Origin: Otis tarda | Lineage: Eukaryota; Chordata; Aves; Otidiformes; Otididae | DNA length: 64,000 bases | Assembly (NCBI GenBank): GCA_026413225.1 | Contig: CM048552.1 | Span: 392,001-456,000 of the forward strand | Direction of reading: 5' to 3' | In this document: positions 11,601 to 23,014 of the stretch, in pieces | How the letters are laid out: each line of letters starts with the position of its first letter | Position numbering within the stretch: position 1 is the first letter of the stretch | The notes under the pieces: generated by a model | Seen by the model: the letters and a program-made list of their open reading frames with translations, nothing else | Databases searched by the model: none | What the model was told of the DNA's origin: nothing | Made by a program: the position numbers and the translations under genes

Positions 11601-12590
11601 CTGCAGTGAGGGATTTCGGGTGGGAGGGAGGCTGTAGGTGTCCCAGCCTGTGCCACCCCACGCCCAGGGGTGTCACCTCGCAGCTCTGAGCCCTGTAGGG
11701 CTGCGCTCCTCCAGGTTTGGTGTCCCTGCCGGCACAGCAGTCCCCTGCCCCACCACCTGCCCTGCTCATGGAGTCCCCGGTGCTAAGGGACAGGAGAGAG
11801 ACCCAGTTCCCCGTGGGCACTACATGTCCAAGCAGGGCACACACGTGACCTGTGCCATTTTGTTTAGGTCCTACACAAACAGCTGTGGTACGTTTCCTCT
11901 GTTCTTATGGCACAGGTGTCCTGTGGGGCAGCGGCAGCTGTGTCGGGAGCATCGTGCTGCGGCCCCGCTGGGACCTCAGTAGCATCGTTTTACAGAGGCA
12001 CACAATGGCCACTACGTTTTGCAGGTGCATCGCAGTGGCTGTGGTCCCAGTGGAGGGTGAAGTGTATCTTATGAAATGTTTAAAGCCTGGTGGCACCTCT
12101 GTTGCCCATGTGCACCCCGTGAGCTGTCTGCAAAAATGGGATCCTTGCCACGGCCCCTTCCCCCCGCAGCACCTTGCACTTGCTGACACCAGCTGCAGCA
12201 CAACAGGCTGCTCCAAGAAATCCCAAGTCATACATTTTTAATTTTCTACAACAGAGCAGCCATTTCAGCCACTCACCCAGAAAGGATCTCTAATGAGAAG
12301 CGAGGAGAGCGAGTGTGCACATTTCCAGCACATCAGAGAGCAGAGGCATTATGGATACACTTTTCTTTTTTCCTGGCTGCCCGTAGCAGTTCCTGAATTT
12401 TGCCTGAGGCACCTGCCCTGTCATCTTCTGGAGCTGGGCTGAGCTGGGTCCTGGGCCCCTGTCGCTTATCCCGAACAAGAGGGTTGACCCTGTGGAGGAG
12501 CTGACCCTTAGCATTGCTGGCGTTTCAGCTTGAGCCAGCCTCTGCTCTCCATCTGCGTCCTGCCCAGGACTCTGCCTAGGAGTGGATGAC
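5670..12590. other. Non-coding stretch between CpG islands
   Basis: No recognisable exon is seen. It is GC-rich overall with short AT-rich patches at about 6790-7160, 8390-8440 and 10005-10165. The 10005-10165 patch contains runs such as gtttaatttatcag and could be a conserved regulatory element, which cannot be judged without alignment. A 33-bp repeat lies at 7689-7787. An ATG in good context at 8101 has no donor downstream and is not called. Confidence 0.55.
7689..7787. repeat. 33-bp tandem repeat, 3 copies
   Basis: The motif ccaaggagcagctgggaggt begins at 7689, 7722 and 7755, and the next unit boundary is at 7788. The three copies differ at only a few bases, so the array is young or homogenised. 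The unit is 11 codons long, which explains an 11-residue repeat in overlapping false frames. Confidence 0.93.
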
Positions 12591-12595
12591 CCACT

Positions 12596-12920
12596 GGGAG
12601 AGGCGCTCGTGGACCCTCCGCCGACCCAGGGTGGGAGAGGCGGACAGGGACCCCCGCCGACCCGGGGTGGGAGAGGCGCTCGTGGTCGTCCGCTGACCCG
12701 GAGTGGGAGAGGCGCACAGGGACCCTCGCCGACCCGGGGTGGGAGAGGCGCTCGTGAAGCCCCGCTGACCCAGGGTGGGAGAGGTGCACAGGGACCCCTG
12801 CCGACCCAGGGTGGGAGAGGTGCACAGGGACCCCTGCCGACCCGGGGTGGGAGAGGTGCACAGGGACCTCCGCCGACCCAGGGTGGGAGAGGCGCTCGTG
12901 GACCCTCACTGACCCAGGGC
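12596..12920. repeat. 36-bp minisatellite, 9 copies
   Basis: Units begin with gggagagg at 12596, 12633, 12669, 12705, 12741, 12777, 12813, 12849 and 12885. The first is 37 bp and the other eight are exactly 36 bp. Two subtypes differ after the shared start: A has ctcgtgg and B has cacaggg or gacaggg. Their order is A B A B A B B B A. Because 36 bp is 12 codons, both strands stay open and show 12-residue repeats, but there is no exon structure and no sign of selection for coding. Confidence 0.96.
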
Positions 12921-13406
12921 CGCTGTGTCCCTGCTCCTTGGCGCTCAGGCCCGGGCTGTTCCCTCGGCTGCGTTGCCCTCACGCGTGGTCTTGCCGAGCT
13001 GTGCTGCGGGGCTGGCGAAGGCAGGGGGCTGCTTGTCCTCCCGCCTGCCTGGGCAGGGGCAGAGCCCTGTGGGCCTCCTCGGGAGGAGCAGACGTGCCTG
13101 TTTGTGGAGTGAGGATGGGCTTGCGTGGGCGGGAGGGCTCGGGGTGCAGCGCTTCTGCCTGGGTGGGGAGGCCAGGGACGCTGTGCTGCGGCGGGGCGGC
13201 AGGTGCTGGTACGTGCTGTAGGTGACCTTGCCTCTCCCTGGTGTCTGTAGGTTTGCCCTGGGGATGCTGTTGTTCCCAGCCCTGCGGGTTCCGCACCTCC
13301 CTGCTGTCCTGAGGCCGAATCTGCGGTCTGCATGGGTGCAGCCTGCCCGCGGGCTGTGCATGTGGTGCGCTGCGCTGATGCTGTCCTTGCTCTCTGTTGT
13401 CTGCAG

Positions 13407-13456
13407 GTTGATGAAGAGGGAGTGCTGTGACCCCGTGCCTGTGACGGTCATTTCAG
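13407..13456 (+). other. Splice-bounded 50-bp segment, possible small exon
   Basis: A pyrimidine-rich tract ending ttgtctgcag precedes 50 bp that end in tcag, followed by the consensus donor gtgagc. One frame is open (LMKRECCDPVPVTVIS). At 50 bp it is not a multiple of 3, so including it between the phase-0 ends at 4700 and 27152 would break the frame. If it is real, it belongs to a non-coding or alternative transcript. There is no protein similarity that I recognise. Confidence 0.2.
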
Positions 13457-16400
13457 GTGAGCACTGCTCTATCCTTCCCGTTCTGCCTTCCGAAATGCCC
13501 TGGGCCTCCCAACGGGAGCTGGGGAGGGGGCTCAGGCTGGTCAGGGCCTGCAGCCTTGTCCTGGGAGGGGATGGCCTGTCTGGGACAGTGGGGATGGGGA
13601 CCCAGCTGTAGTGCTCGGGGGTAGCCACATGAGAACTAGCAAAAGATGGCAGGGCTCAGGCTGGAGGGGACAGAGCACGTTCAGGCAGGCTGCAAGTGAT
13701 GCAGAAGCAGTTACGAGTCAGGGGCAGGTCGTTACTACATGACGTGCTTTGAGGAGGCATCAAGAGGAGAGGTCCTGGGAGACTGACCAGGTCTGCGTGG
13801 GCCCATCCAGCTGGGATTCAGGGTGCCCTCTCTGATGGAGTCCCCCCAGTCCCATCCAGCTGGGGTCCAGGATCTCTGTCTGGGACAAGTACCACTGGTC
13901 TTGGAGGACAGGAGGGTTCCTGGACATCAAACTGGTGTGGGTTCTTCTTCCAGCCCTGGCTGCGTGGATGCGGTGACGTCCGCATGCGCACAGTGAACCT
14001 GCGGCACCACTGCTGGCAGGTGCCGGAGCTCAAAGGGGAGGAAAGCAACGGTGGGCGCTCCTACCGCGGGATGCCAGGCCAAGGGCAGGGGCGGCGCATG
14101 CTTCCTTCCAGGGCACCGAACGGACGTGGGCAGGGCGGGGATGCATGGCTGCTTGCTGTGGCTGTGGTAGAGCCAGAGCCTGGCGCAGGAGGAGAAAAGG
14201 GCAGCCAGGGCGACAGCGGGGACAGGGAAGCGTGAGAGACAGCATGGGAGAGGGGAGCGGGGAAGCAGCTGCCCACAGCTGGTGGAGAAGGAGCTGAAGC
14301 TGTAAGACACACCTGGGAAAGGCAGGGGAGAGATGTCCCGTGGGAGTGGGAGCTGGCGAATGCCCATGGTCTGGGGCTGGTCTGTCCCCTGCCTGCCTTG
14401 TGGTTTTGCTTGGTCTCCTGCCCTGCGTCGTGTGCTGCCCTGGGCTCTGTGCGCTCCTCTGAGCAGCCTTCTCTCTCCCCACTCCATGAGAGTTTCTTGG
14501 TGCCCAGCAAGGACCCCAGCCCTACCTGGCACAGTACCACTGCTCCTGGCCAGTGCAGGGTCTGGCAGACGCTGTTGTGGCTCCAGCTGTGCACATCTGC
14601 AGCGTGTCCCTGAATTCCCACCCACTGCTCACTGCGCACCAGGGCATCCCGTGCTGGGCCTTGCAGGGGAGCGGGACTGCAGCTTCTGCCCCCGTCCCCG
14701 GGCTGTCACCTGCCAACCCCGTTCACCGCAGATGTTTGCCGTGTCCCAGGCCGGGGCAGGGACGGGCTGAGAAGCGAGGGACCCCCGTGCACGCGCAGCC
14801 TCACCCAGCCCCTTCTCCCTGCGTGCGAGGCAGGCTGAGCTGCGTGTGTGGAGCTTCAGGGTGAAGGCTTGGAAACCAGAGGATGAAACAAAGGAAACCT
14901 AAAATGCTAATGCACAAGAATAGCAAGTGCTTTTTCTGGCTTCAGCAGGCTCTTTTCAGAGCCTGCAGCTGCATTCCAGGGCCCCTGAAACGTGTCGCCA
15001 CTTCACCTTGTAAATCCTGCAGGTAATTCCAGCTGCCCGTGCAGGGCTGTGCCGCATGGGCCGAACCGCGTGGGCCGTGCTGCGCGTTTCTGTGCAGGGG
15101 CTGACTGCGCGGCACGGGCTGCGCTGCGTGGGCTGCGCTGCGTGTTTCCGTACGGGGAGCCGCTGTGCCGTGCCGTGCCATGCCAGGCGGTTTGGGGCTG
15201 GGAACTGCTGCGCTGCGAGCGGTGCTTCCCCGCGGGGCTGTGCCCGTTGTCTCGGCACTGGCTGCCAACGCAGGGCAGATGCAGTCTTGGAATATGTGCG
15301 GTGAGGATGAATTGTGTTTGTGCTGGGATGTGGGCATTTATCCAAGCTCTTCTTCTGGCTTGTGTGTTCAATTAAGTCAGTGCTACCTGGTCCCAGAGCA
15401 CATCCATGACTTGCAGGGCCCACGTCTGACTGCTGTGGCAGCATCATTTCTCCTTCTCATTCTGCAGCAGAACAGCAGATCCCAGTGGGAGCGGGACCCC
15501 GTGGAGCTGGGCTTGGCGAAGGCAGTCCCTGTGGCAGGGCTTTGCTCCTAGCCCTGAACGGAAGGACTGTCCCTCCCTGCTACAGCAGGAGCCCGAGTCT
15601 GTGGGACGTGAGGAGGCTCCTCAGCGTCTGCGGAAGGCAGTGGCCAGGTCAGGAGCCTGGTTCTGTCCCGGCCGTGGCTGCCTGGCCCGCTGCTGCCCAG
15701 AATCTCATCCCAACTCCTGCCAGGGCGGCAGCTCTGCCCTGTGCTGGGCCTGGGCTCCCTCTGTGCGGTGGGACGGCCGGGCAGGGGTGCAGGGAGAGGA
15801 GGGATGCCAGCGAGGCGATTAGTGTCTCAGTCCCAGACAAACAGATGGAGGCAGCGTTATCCTATTACCGAAGGGCTAAGCGGGAGAAGCCGAGCGGTGT
15901 GCTCAGGCTGGCTGAGCAGCGGGCGTGCTGCGCTCCTGCAGCGGCAGGATGTTTTTCTGGGGTGGCAGCCCCGACACCAGCTCTGGATAGTGTCGGCACC
16001 CGGGCAGCACCGAGGCCCTGGGAACAGGTCAGATACGCGCTCCTAGGGATGGGGTCAGCTCTGGTGGCTCTGCACCCGCAGGGACGCCGGGGCGCCTGCA
16101 AGGCTGCAGTGCTGGGGCGGTGCAGGGGCCGTCCTGGGGCAGGGCCAAGGCCATTGCGGGTGAGGCTGAGGGAGAGGATGGTGATGGGACCTTGCTGGTG
16201 GTGATGATGAGGGGGTGGAAGGTCCTGGCAGCAGCAGAGTGGTCCAGGTTGCCTGGTGGATTGTGTAATTTCTGGAGGTCCTTGGGTTTCTCGCTTCTTG
16301 CTGTGTAGTGCTCCCCCTAAGCTGGAGCCAGGAGGGCGGAGGAACGGCGCAGGATTGCAACAGGTACGGGGCTGTCTTCCAGCCTGTGCCGCCCTACGGC

Positions 16401-19400
16401 TGTGCAGGATGGCAGGCTGGCCAGCCGGGCCGTGGCGTCGCCGACGCGTCGGGGGGCTGGGCGTTTGCCTGGCTGTGCTGCCACGGGTCCCACTGCGCAG
16501 GGACACAGAGGTGCTTGCTGGGATGAGGGTGGGAGGTGTGGGAACCTACTGCTTGGATTTACTTGTCCTTGGGCTGTGCCACCTTCCTGGGCTGTGCTTA
16601 CCTGCGGTTGTGCCCAGCGGCGCTGTGGGGACGTGGAAGGAGCAGACGTGCTTTCTGCCAGCCTGTCCGTGCTGGGGCAGGTTCTGGGGTCTTGTTCCTT
16701 CCAGCAGGTCGTTAAGTGTGTCTGACCCAGACGTGCTCCTCTCCTGCACGGATGGGCTGGCAGTGCATGTGGGGGCCCACGTGAGGCAGCATGACCCGTG
16801 ACTGGGCAAGCAGCGGGCTGCGAGGTGGGTGCAGGATTGGGGACCCCGACCGGGGGTGCACAGGACCTCGCACGTGCACCGTGAGAGCGCGTAGCTGTGG
16901 TTACCAAGGTGACTGCGTGAAGTGATGTTCCTATGGCTACACAGCACTCTGCTCAGAGTTGCTGCGGGGAGAGTGTGCGAAGCCCCCAGAATCCCCAGTG
17001 CCTCCCAGTGAGGCTGTTTTCACTGCAGCCATCCCCTGGCTCCTGCTCTGGAGACACTTTCCCAGGGTGAGAGGCTGAGCTGTCCCACGGGCTGTGGGCT
17101 CTGCTGGGCTTTGCAGACCCTGAGGGCCCAGGGCTGGGCCGGCTGTATGCTGTTGCTGCCTGGGTCTCCGTGCCCGGCAGGGAAGGACCTGCGGTTCGCA
17201 GGCACCTGTGTTGGGACAGGCTTGGGGCAGCCCCTGCATGGTGATGGGACTCTGGGGACACCCTGCCCAGTAAAGCAGCAGTCACCACGTCCCTGGAACC
17301 CTGCGTTAGTGGTGCCAGCTCCTTGAGGTGCTCTCCTGGCACATGGAGCCCACGGATCCCAGCTGCATCCAGGGAATAGGTCCTGCAAGCTTCAGAGTCT
17401 TCAGCCACCTCTGCCTTTCCCCAGGCTCTGCTCCTCCCTTCAGCCAGGTGCACCTTGGGGTGGGGTGCTGGGGGGACAGGCTGGGGTGCTGCGTGGCCCG
17501 TCAGGCTGGCTACGAGCATGGGCTGCACAGGGAGGGGTGAGGGCAGCCGGGAAGAAGGACTGTGGTCACTGGTGCTTCGCTGTGAACGGGGACAGATACA
17601 GGAGGGAGATACACTCCTGCGCTTGTGTCATTGTTCGTCAGCTCTTCTGCTTTACAGGACCAGCTGGAGCTGTGAGCTGCTCTTGCTAAAAGCGATCAGG
17701 ACAAAATGGGCTTGGTTTTAACTTGGGCCAGCTCCCAGGGCAGCTGGCAGTGTGGGCTGCCTGTGTGTCCAGCCCAGGGGTGGATGTGAGCGCACAGGGA
17801 TGGGGGCAAGGACCACACCAGTGTGTCCCAGCATTGCCGCTGACACACTGCGTCGTGCAGCCTCAGCATGCGCGTGCTGTCCTGCCTGCCAGACCACCGT
17901 CCCTCCGGCCCAGCTTGCCAAGGGAAGGGGGTGTGTGGCCAGGCAGCGGGCAGGGCAAGCAGCGCTCAGGGCTGTGTGGCCAGTGCCTGACACCAGAGAG
18001 CACTGTACCCTGTATGGGGACTGCAAGGACAGAGAGAGGGTCTGCTGGCCTGTGCTCCTGCCTCCTGACTGGGATCTGGCAGCGGGTGCTGCTCCCCCAC
18101 CATGGGGGCCAGGGGTCTTGGCTGGAGCTGTCGGCTCCTGCCCTGCCCTGCGCAGGCTGGCAGGGAGTTCTGCTGCCCATCAGGCCACCTCCGAGCGGTC
18201 TGACCCCTTCCCGCAAGGGGAGCAGTCCTGCATCCCCACAGGGTGATGGGGAGCGATGGGGCAGGTGATGCGGCCGCGTCCTGGAGCCGGGGCCGCACAA
18301 CCCTGTGGGAGGTGGGCAGCCAGGAGTCCGTGCAGGGCTGTGACCTGTGGGAAGCATACGTGTTTTGGGCCAGGGATTACCGCTGTTGATCTGAAGAGTC
18401 GTCTCCAGCCTGGGCAGCGTCAGGAGTGAGCAGAAAGCCCTTGCTTTGGCCGAGCGGGACTGCCCCGGGGCCAGGCCGGCGGGGAGTCGGCTCCTGTGGT
18501 TTTGAGGTGCTGCGCTCGCTGGTGGCCAAGCACCAGGTTCCTCTTGTGCAGCAGCCATGGGCAGGCAGAGAGGCGCTGCGGGACAGCTGTTAAGGACAGC
18601 TCTCAGGAACCCCTGTGCCAGACTATTGCCCCAGAACTCTGCAGACAGAATCCCCTACAGATCGCCGCCAGCCGTGCGCTGCAGCTGCCTCCAGATGTGC
18701 CTGTGCTGGGGGAGTTCAGGGGTGCCACTGCCTCTTCGCTGGGCGCTCGGAGACACAGGTGAGCCCTGGTGTTCCCGGGCCTGCACTGCGAGGGGGTAGG
18801 ACGCTGGTCCTTATCCCGCTGCCCTGCACTGGGGTCAGCGCTGCTCCGCTCTCGCCCCGGGAAAGCCAAGCACTGGCGCAGCAGGTTTGCTCCCAAAAAC
18901 GATGCGTTGCAGGATTTACCCTTTATTCATCCGCACATCCCCAGTGACCCAGTAACCCTGGCAAATGGAGAGAGGGAAAATCAGTTGGCAGGAGAATTAC
19001 CCGTCAGGCCCCGTAGGACACTGGCCACACGCAGGCTGATCGATGAGCACTGCTCCTTCCCCTCTCATCGTTAGCGCTGTGCATCCCCACACTCAGTCTG
19101 GGGCCACAGGAGGAACAGTCCTGCCCCTGCCCCTGCCAGTGTGGGTCAGTTTTGGAAGACACGGCCAGCGGTGGCAAAGGACAAGGTTGGGCTGGCAGAG
19201 CCTGCTTTGTGTTACCTGTCACGTGGGGCTGGGACGGAGCCATGGCAAACAGCAGGGCCGGCTGACCTGCTTTTGCCCAGATAAGCAATGAGGACGGCTC
19301 CGGCATCACGGAGCCCTCGCTCTGAGCAGGGCCCTGCCTCGCGCCCCGGGCACAGAGCTGGCAGGATACCACGGGCCAGTGCTGGGTCGGTGGGAAGGGG

Positions 19401-20736
19401 GGACCCTCCGCCTCCCGAAGCCCCGTGCGGGACACTGAGCTCAGACCCTGCGGTGGGGGCAGAGCAGCACAGTCCCTCCCGCTCCCCGTCCCCCCCGCGG
19501 GGGCCACTGTGCCTTCCACAGTGCTTGCAACCATCGACCGTGCATTCCCGCTGCAGCTGCAGCCGCCCCTGGTAAATCAGTAACGTCTGGCCTGTGCGAG
19601 GGGAACGACTCTGCCTGTCCCATGGGCATTGCCAGCCAAGCGAAAGCGGACGCTCCCCGATCATTTGAGGTGAGGGCTTGACTCGCTGCAGCAGCGCGGG
19701 AGGGCAGGGGGCTCCGGGCAGGGCTGTTAAACGTGGCCGAGGGCTCCCCGGAGGAGCTTGCAAGGCACCTGCGTGCAGAGCCAGGGCCAGGCTCGGTGCC
19801 GCTGCAAGAGCGGAGCCTGGGGTGCTGTGGGAGCCACTGGAGCAGGCGTCGGGTCTGGTCTCTGGGTGGCAAGCATGGCCTGGGGCTTTGCGGCCGTGTC
19901 GGCAGGGTCTGGCAGGGCAGGGGTGATGCTGGTGCAGGTGGGTGGATGTGCTGCCTTCTCCCCAGTGCAGCTCCCTGGGTGCTGATGTGGAGTACTGTAG
20001 TACATCAGGTGGGGTCAGTCCCAGTTGCTCCTCTCACTAGCTGCGAGGCAGAGCGGGTACGCCAACAGCTTGTCCTGCCGCAACCGCAGCAGCCCCAGCA
20101 CGCGGGACCATTCCCAGTGATCCCAGTAGTGACAGCCCCGTGTGCTGCTCTCCACGCTCCCCGGCAGCGACGCCCCAGCAGGATGTGGGATCTCCCCTTG
20201 ACCCCCACTTGCGACACTGCTGTATCCACCCACAACCCCGCTGCGGCGTGGGGAGCCCTGGAGCACGGGGACCTGGTGCAGCTTGTGTCCTGCCAGCGTG
20301 CGGCCGTGGGGAGAGCTGGGTGAGTGCTTCTCCCACACATCAGCACGGCCCGAGTACCTGGTCCCTGCCGGGCCGGTGCTGTACTAGCTGTCGCTCCCGG
20401 GAAAGGCAGCACTTGTGCTGGAGAGCAGCTGCCTGCAGCCCCCTGTTCCGCGCCCGAAGCGCAGCCCTCCCCATGCAGGCGCGCCTGGGGATGGGGTGGG
20501 CCAGCTGCTCCCGAGCCTGCGTGTTTCCGGAGACCCTGTTCCTCCTCCTTTTGGGAGTCACAGCCACTAGGTATGTGAGGGGACAGGCGAAGCCCCAGGC
20601 AGTGCACCAGCAGGGAAAGCAGGCGCTGGAGAGGGGAGGGAATTTATCCCTGATTCAGACAGGGAGAACTGCTGTTCTCAGGCAGGCTGCTGTAGTGGAC
20701 TGGTGCTTGGAGGTTTCTGTGAGACGCTGTAGCTGA

Positions 20737-20830
20737 GTGCAGGTTAACCCGCTCAGGTGTGTGTGGCTGGGTGCAGGTTAACCCTCAGGTGTGTGGCTGG
20801 GTGCAGGTTAACCCGCTCAGGTGTGTGTGG
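20737..20830. repeat. 30-34-bp tandem repeat, about 3 copies
   Basis: The motif gtgcaggttaaccc begins at 20737, 20771 and 20801, each followed by (gct)caggtgtgtg(tg)tggctgg. The middle copy lacks a 4-bp gctc-type segment, which explains the unequal spacing. Confidence 0.9.
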
Positions 20831-22225
20831 CCACGGTGCCTGGGTGGCCAACAGCCCCTGCGGAGGAAGATGCAGACGCTGTGCAGTTCTGCTTCCCCCC
20901 CGTGCTGGGACTTGTAAGGCCTCCCGTGATTCTGGAAAGACTGTCGCTGTCGAGGTGTTGGCTGCTTGATTTGTTTCCAGTGCTCCCTAGCAGACTGTTA
21001 GCGTCCATGGGACTGCAGCTAACATGGGACTGCGGCTGAGACCTCCCTGCGATGCGTGCGCTGGCTGACAAGGGTTTTGAAGCCTGGAAAGGCATGAGCC
21101 GTGCACAGGACAGCTTTGGAATCGTGTTAGTTTGTGTCCCAAAGTGTGAATCCAACCTGTGACCGGGCCCTGCAACCCAGCCCCTCCGGAGTCCGTCAGT
21201 CCCTCCAAGGGCATCCCTGGGGAAGTGGTCTGCCGTGCAGGAGGAGACCACAGAAGTGGCACTTGTTCAGCCTGCAAGGTGAAGTCTGAGTGTGGATCTA
21301 ACCGCTGCCCGTGATACGTATATGAATACTTACATAAACAAAGGAGGAGAGGAGAGCGGCACAGGCTAACAGACAACGCTGACGCAAGAGCAGGGTAAAC
21401 TAGCCGTGAATGTGTGGGCTAGAAATTAGGCCATTTCTAACCGTCACAGCAAAGAAGGGTCTGAAGCAGCTTTCCAGGAAGGGGAGAGAGGCTGAGAGCA
21501 GACCTACAGGAAGGAGTCTGGGAAGAGGATTTCTGACGTGGCACCTGGGGTGCCAGCAGCCCTGTCCCTGAGGATGCAAAGAGCAACCGCCCACCCTCCC
21601 ACAGCCCGGCTCTGGCTCCGCACGGCGCTGGGCTCTCCTCCCAGGCTGTGGGACCTGGTGCCAATGTGACAACAGCTGCAGGTCTTTGCACCGCTGTCTG
21701 GGCTCCAGCTCTTCACCCTGCCACCAGCCGGGGTGCAGCACCTTCCCTCCTGTCTTGGGAGCAGCTCCAGCTGGCACCTCTGCTGCAGCGTGCTTTGGTT
21801 TCTTCTTCCTGCCCTTATCGGGCCCTGGGGCTGCTTGTCTTCCTCAGATCGTATCTGTTGCACCTTTCTAGGTCCCACCACTACAGTGTTAGCACTGCTC
21901 ATTTCCCAGCTGGAGCCTTCCCTACAGAGGAAGAGTAATTCAGTGATACGCTGAGCGACAGCCGTAGTTCTGCATTACTTCTAACCCAGGGGGAACGTGG
22001 AGCCCTGATGGAGAGCTCTGACGATGCCAGTGCAGTGTTCAGCAGTGTGGAAAGGGGTGATGCGGCTCAGCGTTTAGTGGGCTGGTCCCACCAGGGAATC
22101 CGAGGGGTTCCGTGCCCAGCCGCCTGCCTGCTGACACCGCCAGCATCCATTTCCCTGCATGCTTTGGTATGAAGTTTGGCCCAGAATTGGTGAATTCCTG
22201 CGTTTGCTGCTGTTATGACCTGGAC

Positions 22226-22358
22226 CTGGTTCAAGGAGCATCTGGACAACGCTCTTAGTCATATGGTTTAGTTTTAGGTAGTCCTCAGAGGAGCAGGGAG
22301 TTGGACTCGACGATCCTTATGGGTCCCTTCCAACTGGAGATCTCTGGTTCTGTGATTC
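22226..22358 (+). mobile_element. CR1 LINE 3' end, diverged
   Basis: Diagnostic CR1 3' segments appear in order: ggttcaaggagcatctggac, ggagttggactcgacgatcc, gggtcccttccaact and a terminal tctgtgattcc. This matches the CR1 group whose 3' end reads cttgtgggtcccttccaact. It is truncated at the 5' end. Confidence 0.88.
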
Positions 22359-22643
22359 CCGTGGCATGGCTGCCCCTGATGGAAGGATTTGTGAGAGACA
22401 GCAGGGAAGGTGGCTTAGACTGAAACAGTCTGGTTAGTGCAGAGTGGGGCAGGCCACCCGGGAAGGTCGCTAGACCTTGCAGCCTCTCGTGAGGGCTATT
22501 GCAAAGAGTAACTGGAAATCCAAATGAACTGCGCTACTCTGGGTTTCCCTCACTGGTGCTCGTGGTGGCATCTGCAGGAAGCTCTGCTAGACGACTGAGG
22601 CGTGACTTTCTTTGATGGAAGCATTACTGATTTGTCCTGTCAC

Positions 22644-22670
22644 TATAAAATCTTCTTGAAAGATTTTATA
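22644..22670. other. Perfect 11-bp inverted repeat
   Basis: TATAAAATCTT (22644-22654) is matched by AAGATTTTATA (22660-22670) around the 5-base loop cttga. It lies in an AT-rich patch at 22600-22830. There is no T-tract terminator context or known RNA gene, so a function is not implied. Confidence 0.8.
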
Positions 22671-22916
22671 ACTCACTCTGATGATTTTTCATCCGTTTTT
22701 CCTGGTATTCGAAGAAGACTCATTGGATTATAATTTCTAAGATACTCAACTTGTGTCTTTTTTTTCAAGATAAGTGATTTTTTTCCTCAGCAGAGAAGTT
22801 GATTTAATAAGAGAAAATGAATGTGAATGACTCTGCAAGTCTGTAATGGAGTTTGGGGGTGGGGGTGGCCAGTGCATTTTTCCAGCCATTCACAGTTCTG
22901 TCTCAAACATTATTGG

Positions 22917-23010
22917 GAACTAATGAGGTACCAGAAGATTGGGGAAAAAAAAGCAAGAATAATCCTGGCAATTACCATCTGGAGCATTTAATTTCTCCCC
23001 CTAGTGAAAT
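22917..23010 (+). mobile_element. Ancient CR1/L3-type reverse transcriptase relic
   Basis: The translated sequence NEVPEDWGKKSKNNPGNYHL resembles the conserved block of CR1-group reverse transcriptases, which reads roughly VPEDWK...IFKKG-(K/R)-EDPGNYRPVSL. A short internal piece has been lost. The copy is short and heavily decayed, with no 3' end nearby, so family and boundaries are uncertain. Confidence 0.5.
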
Positions 23011-23014
23011 AACA

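Larger units (their letters stand above)
12921..22225. other. Non-coding stretch, GC-rich
   Basis: No exon of a known gene is recognised on either strand. Minor features are a two-copy ~58-bp duplication at about 15069-15184 (cgtgggc, gctgcg, gtttc blocks) and a three-copy 30-34-bp repeat at 20737-20830. A short splice-bounded segment at 13407-13456 is listed separately. The rest is unique GC-rich sequence with chance open frames. Confidence 0.55.

Noticed and set aside
12290..13333. 347-codon - strand frame with 12-residue repeats
   Set aside because: The 36-bp minisatellite is a multiple of three and stays open on both strands. The + strand is equally open, which argues against coding.
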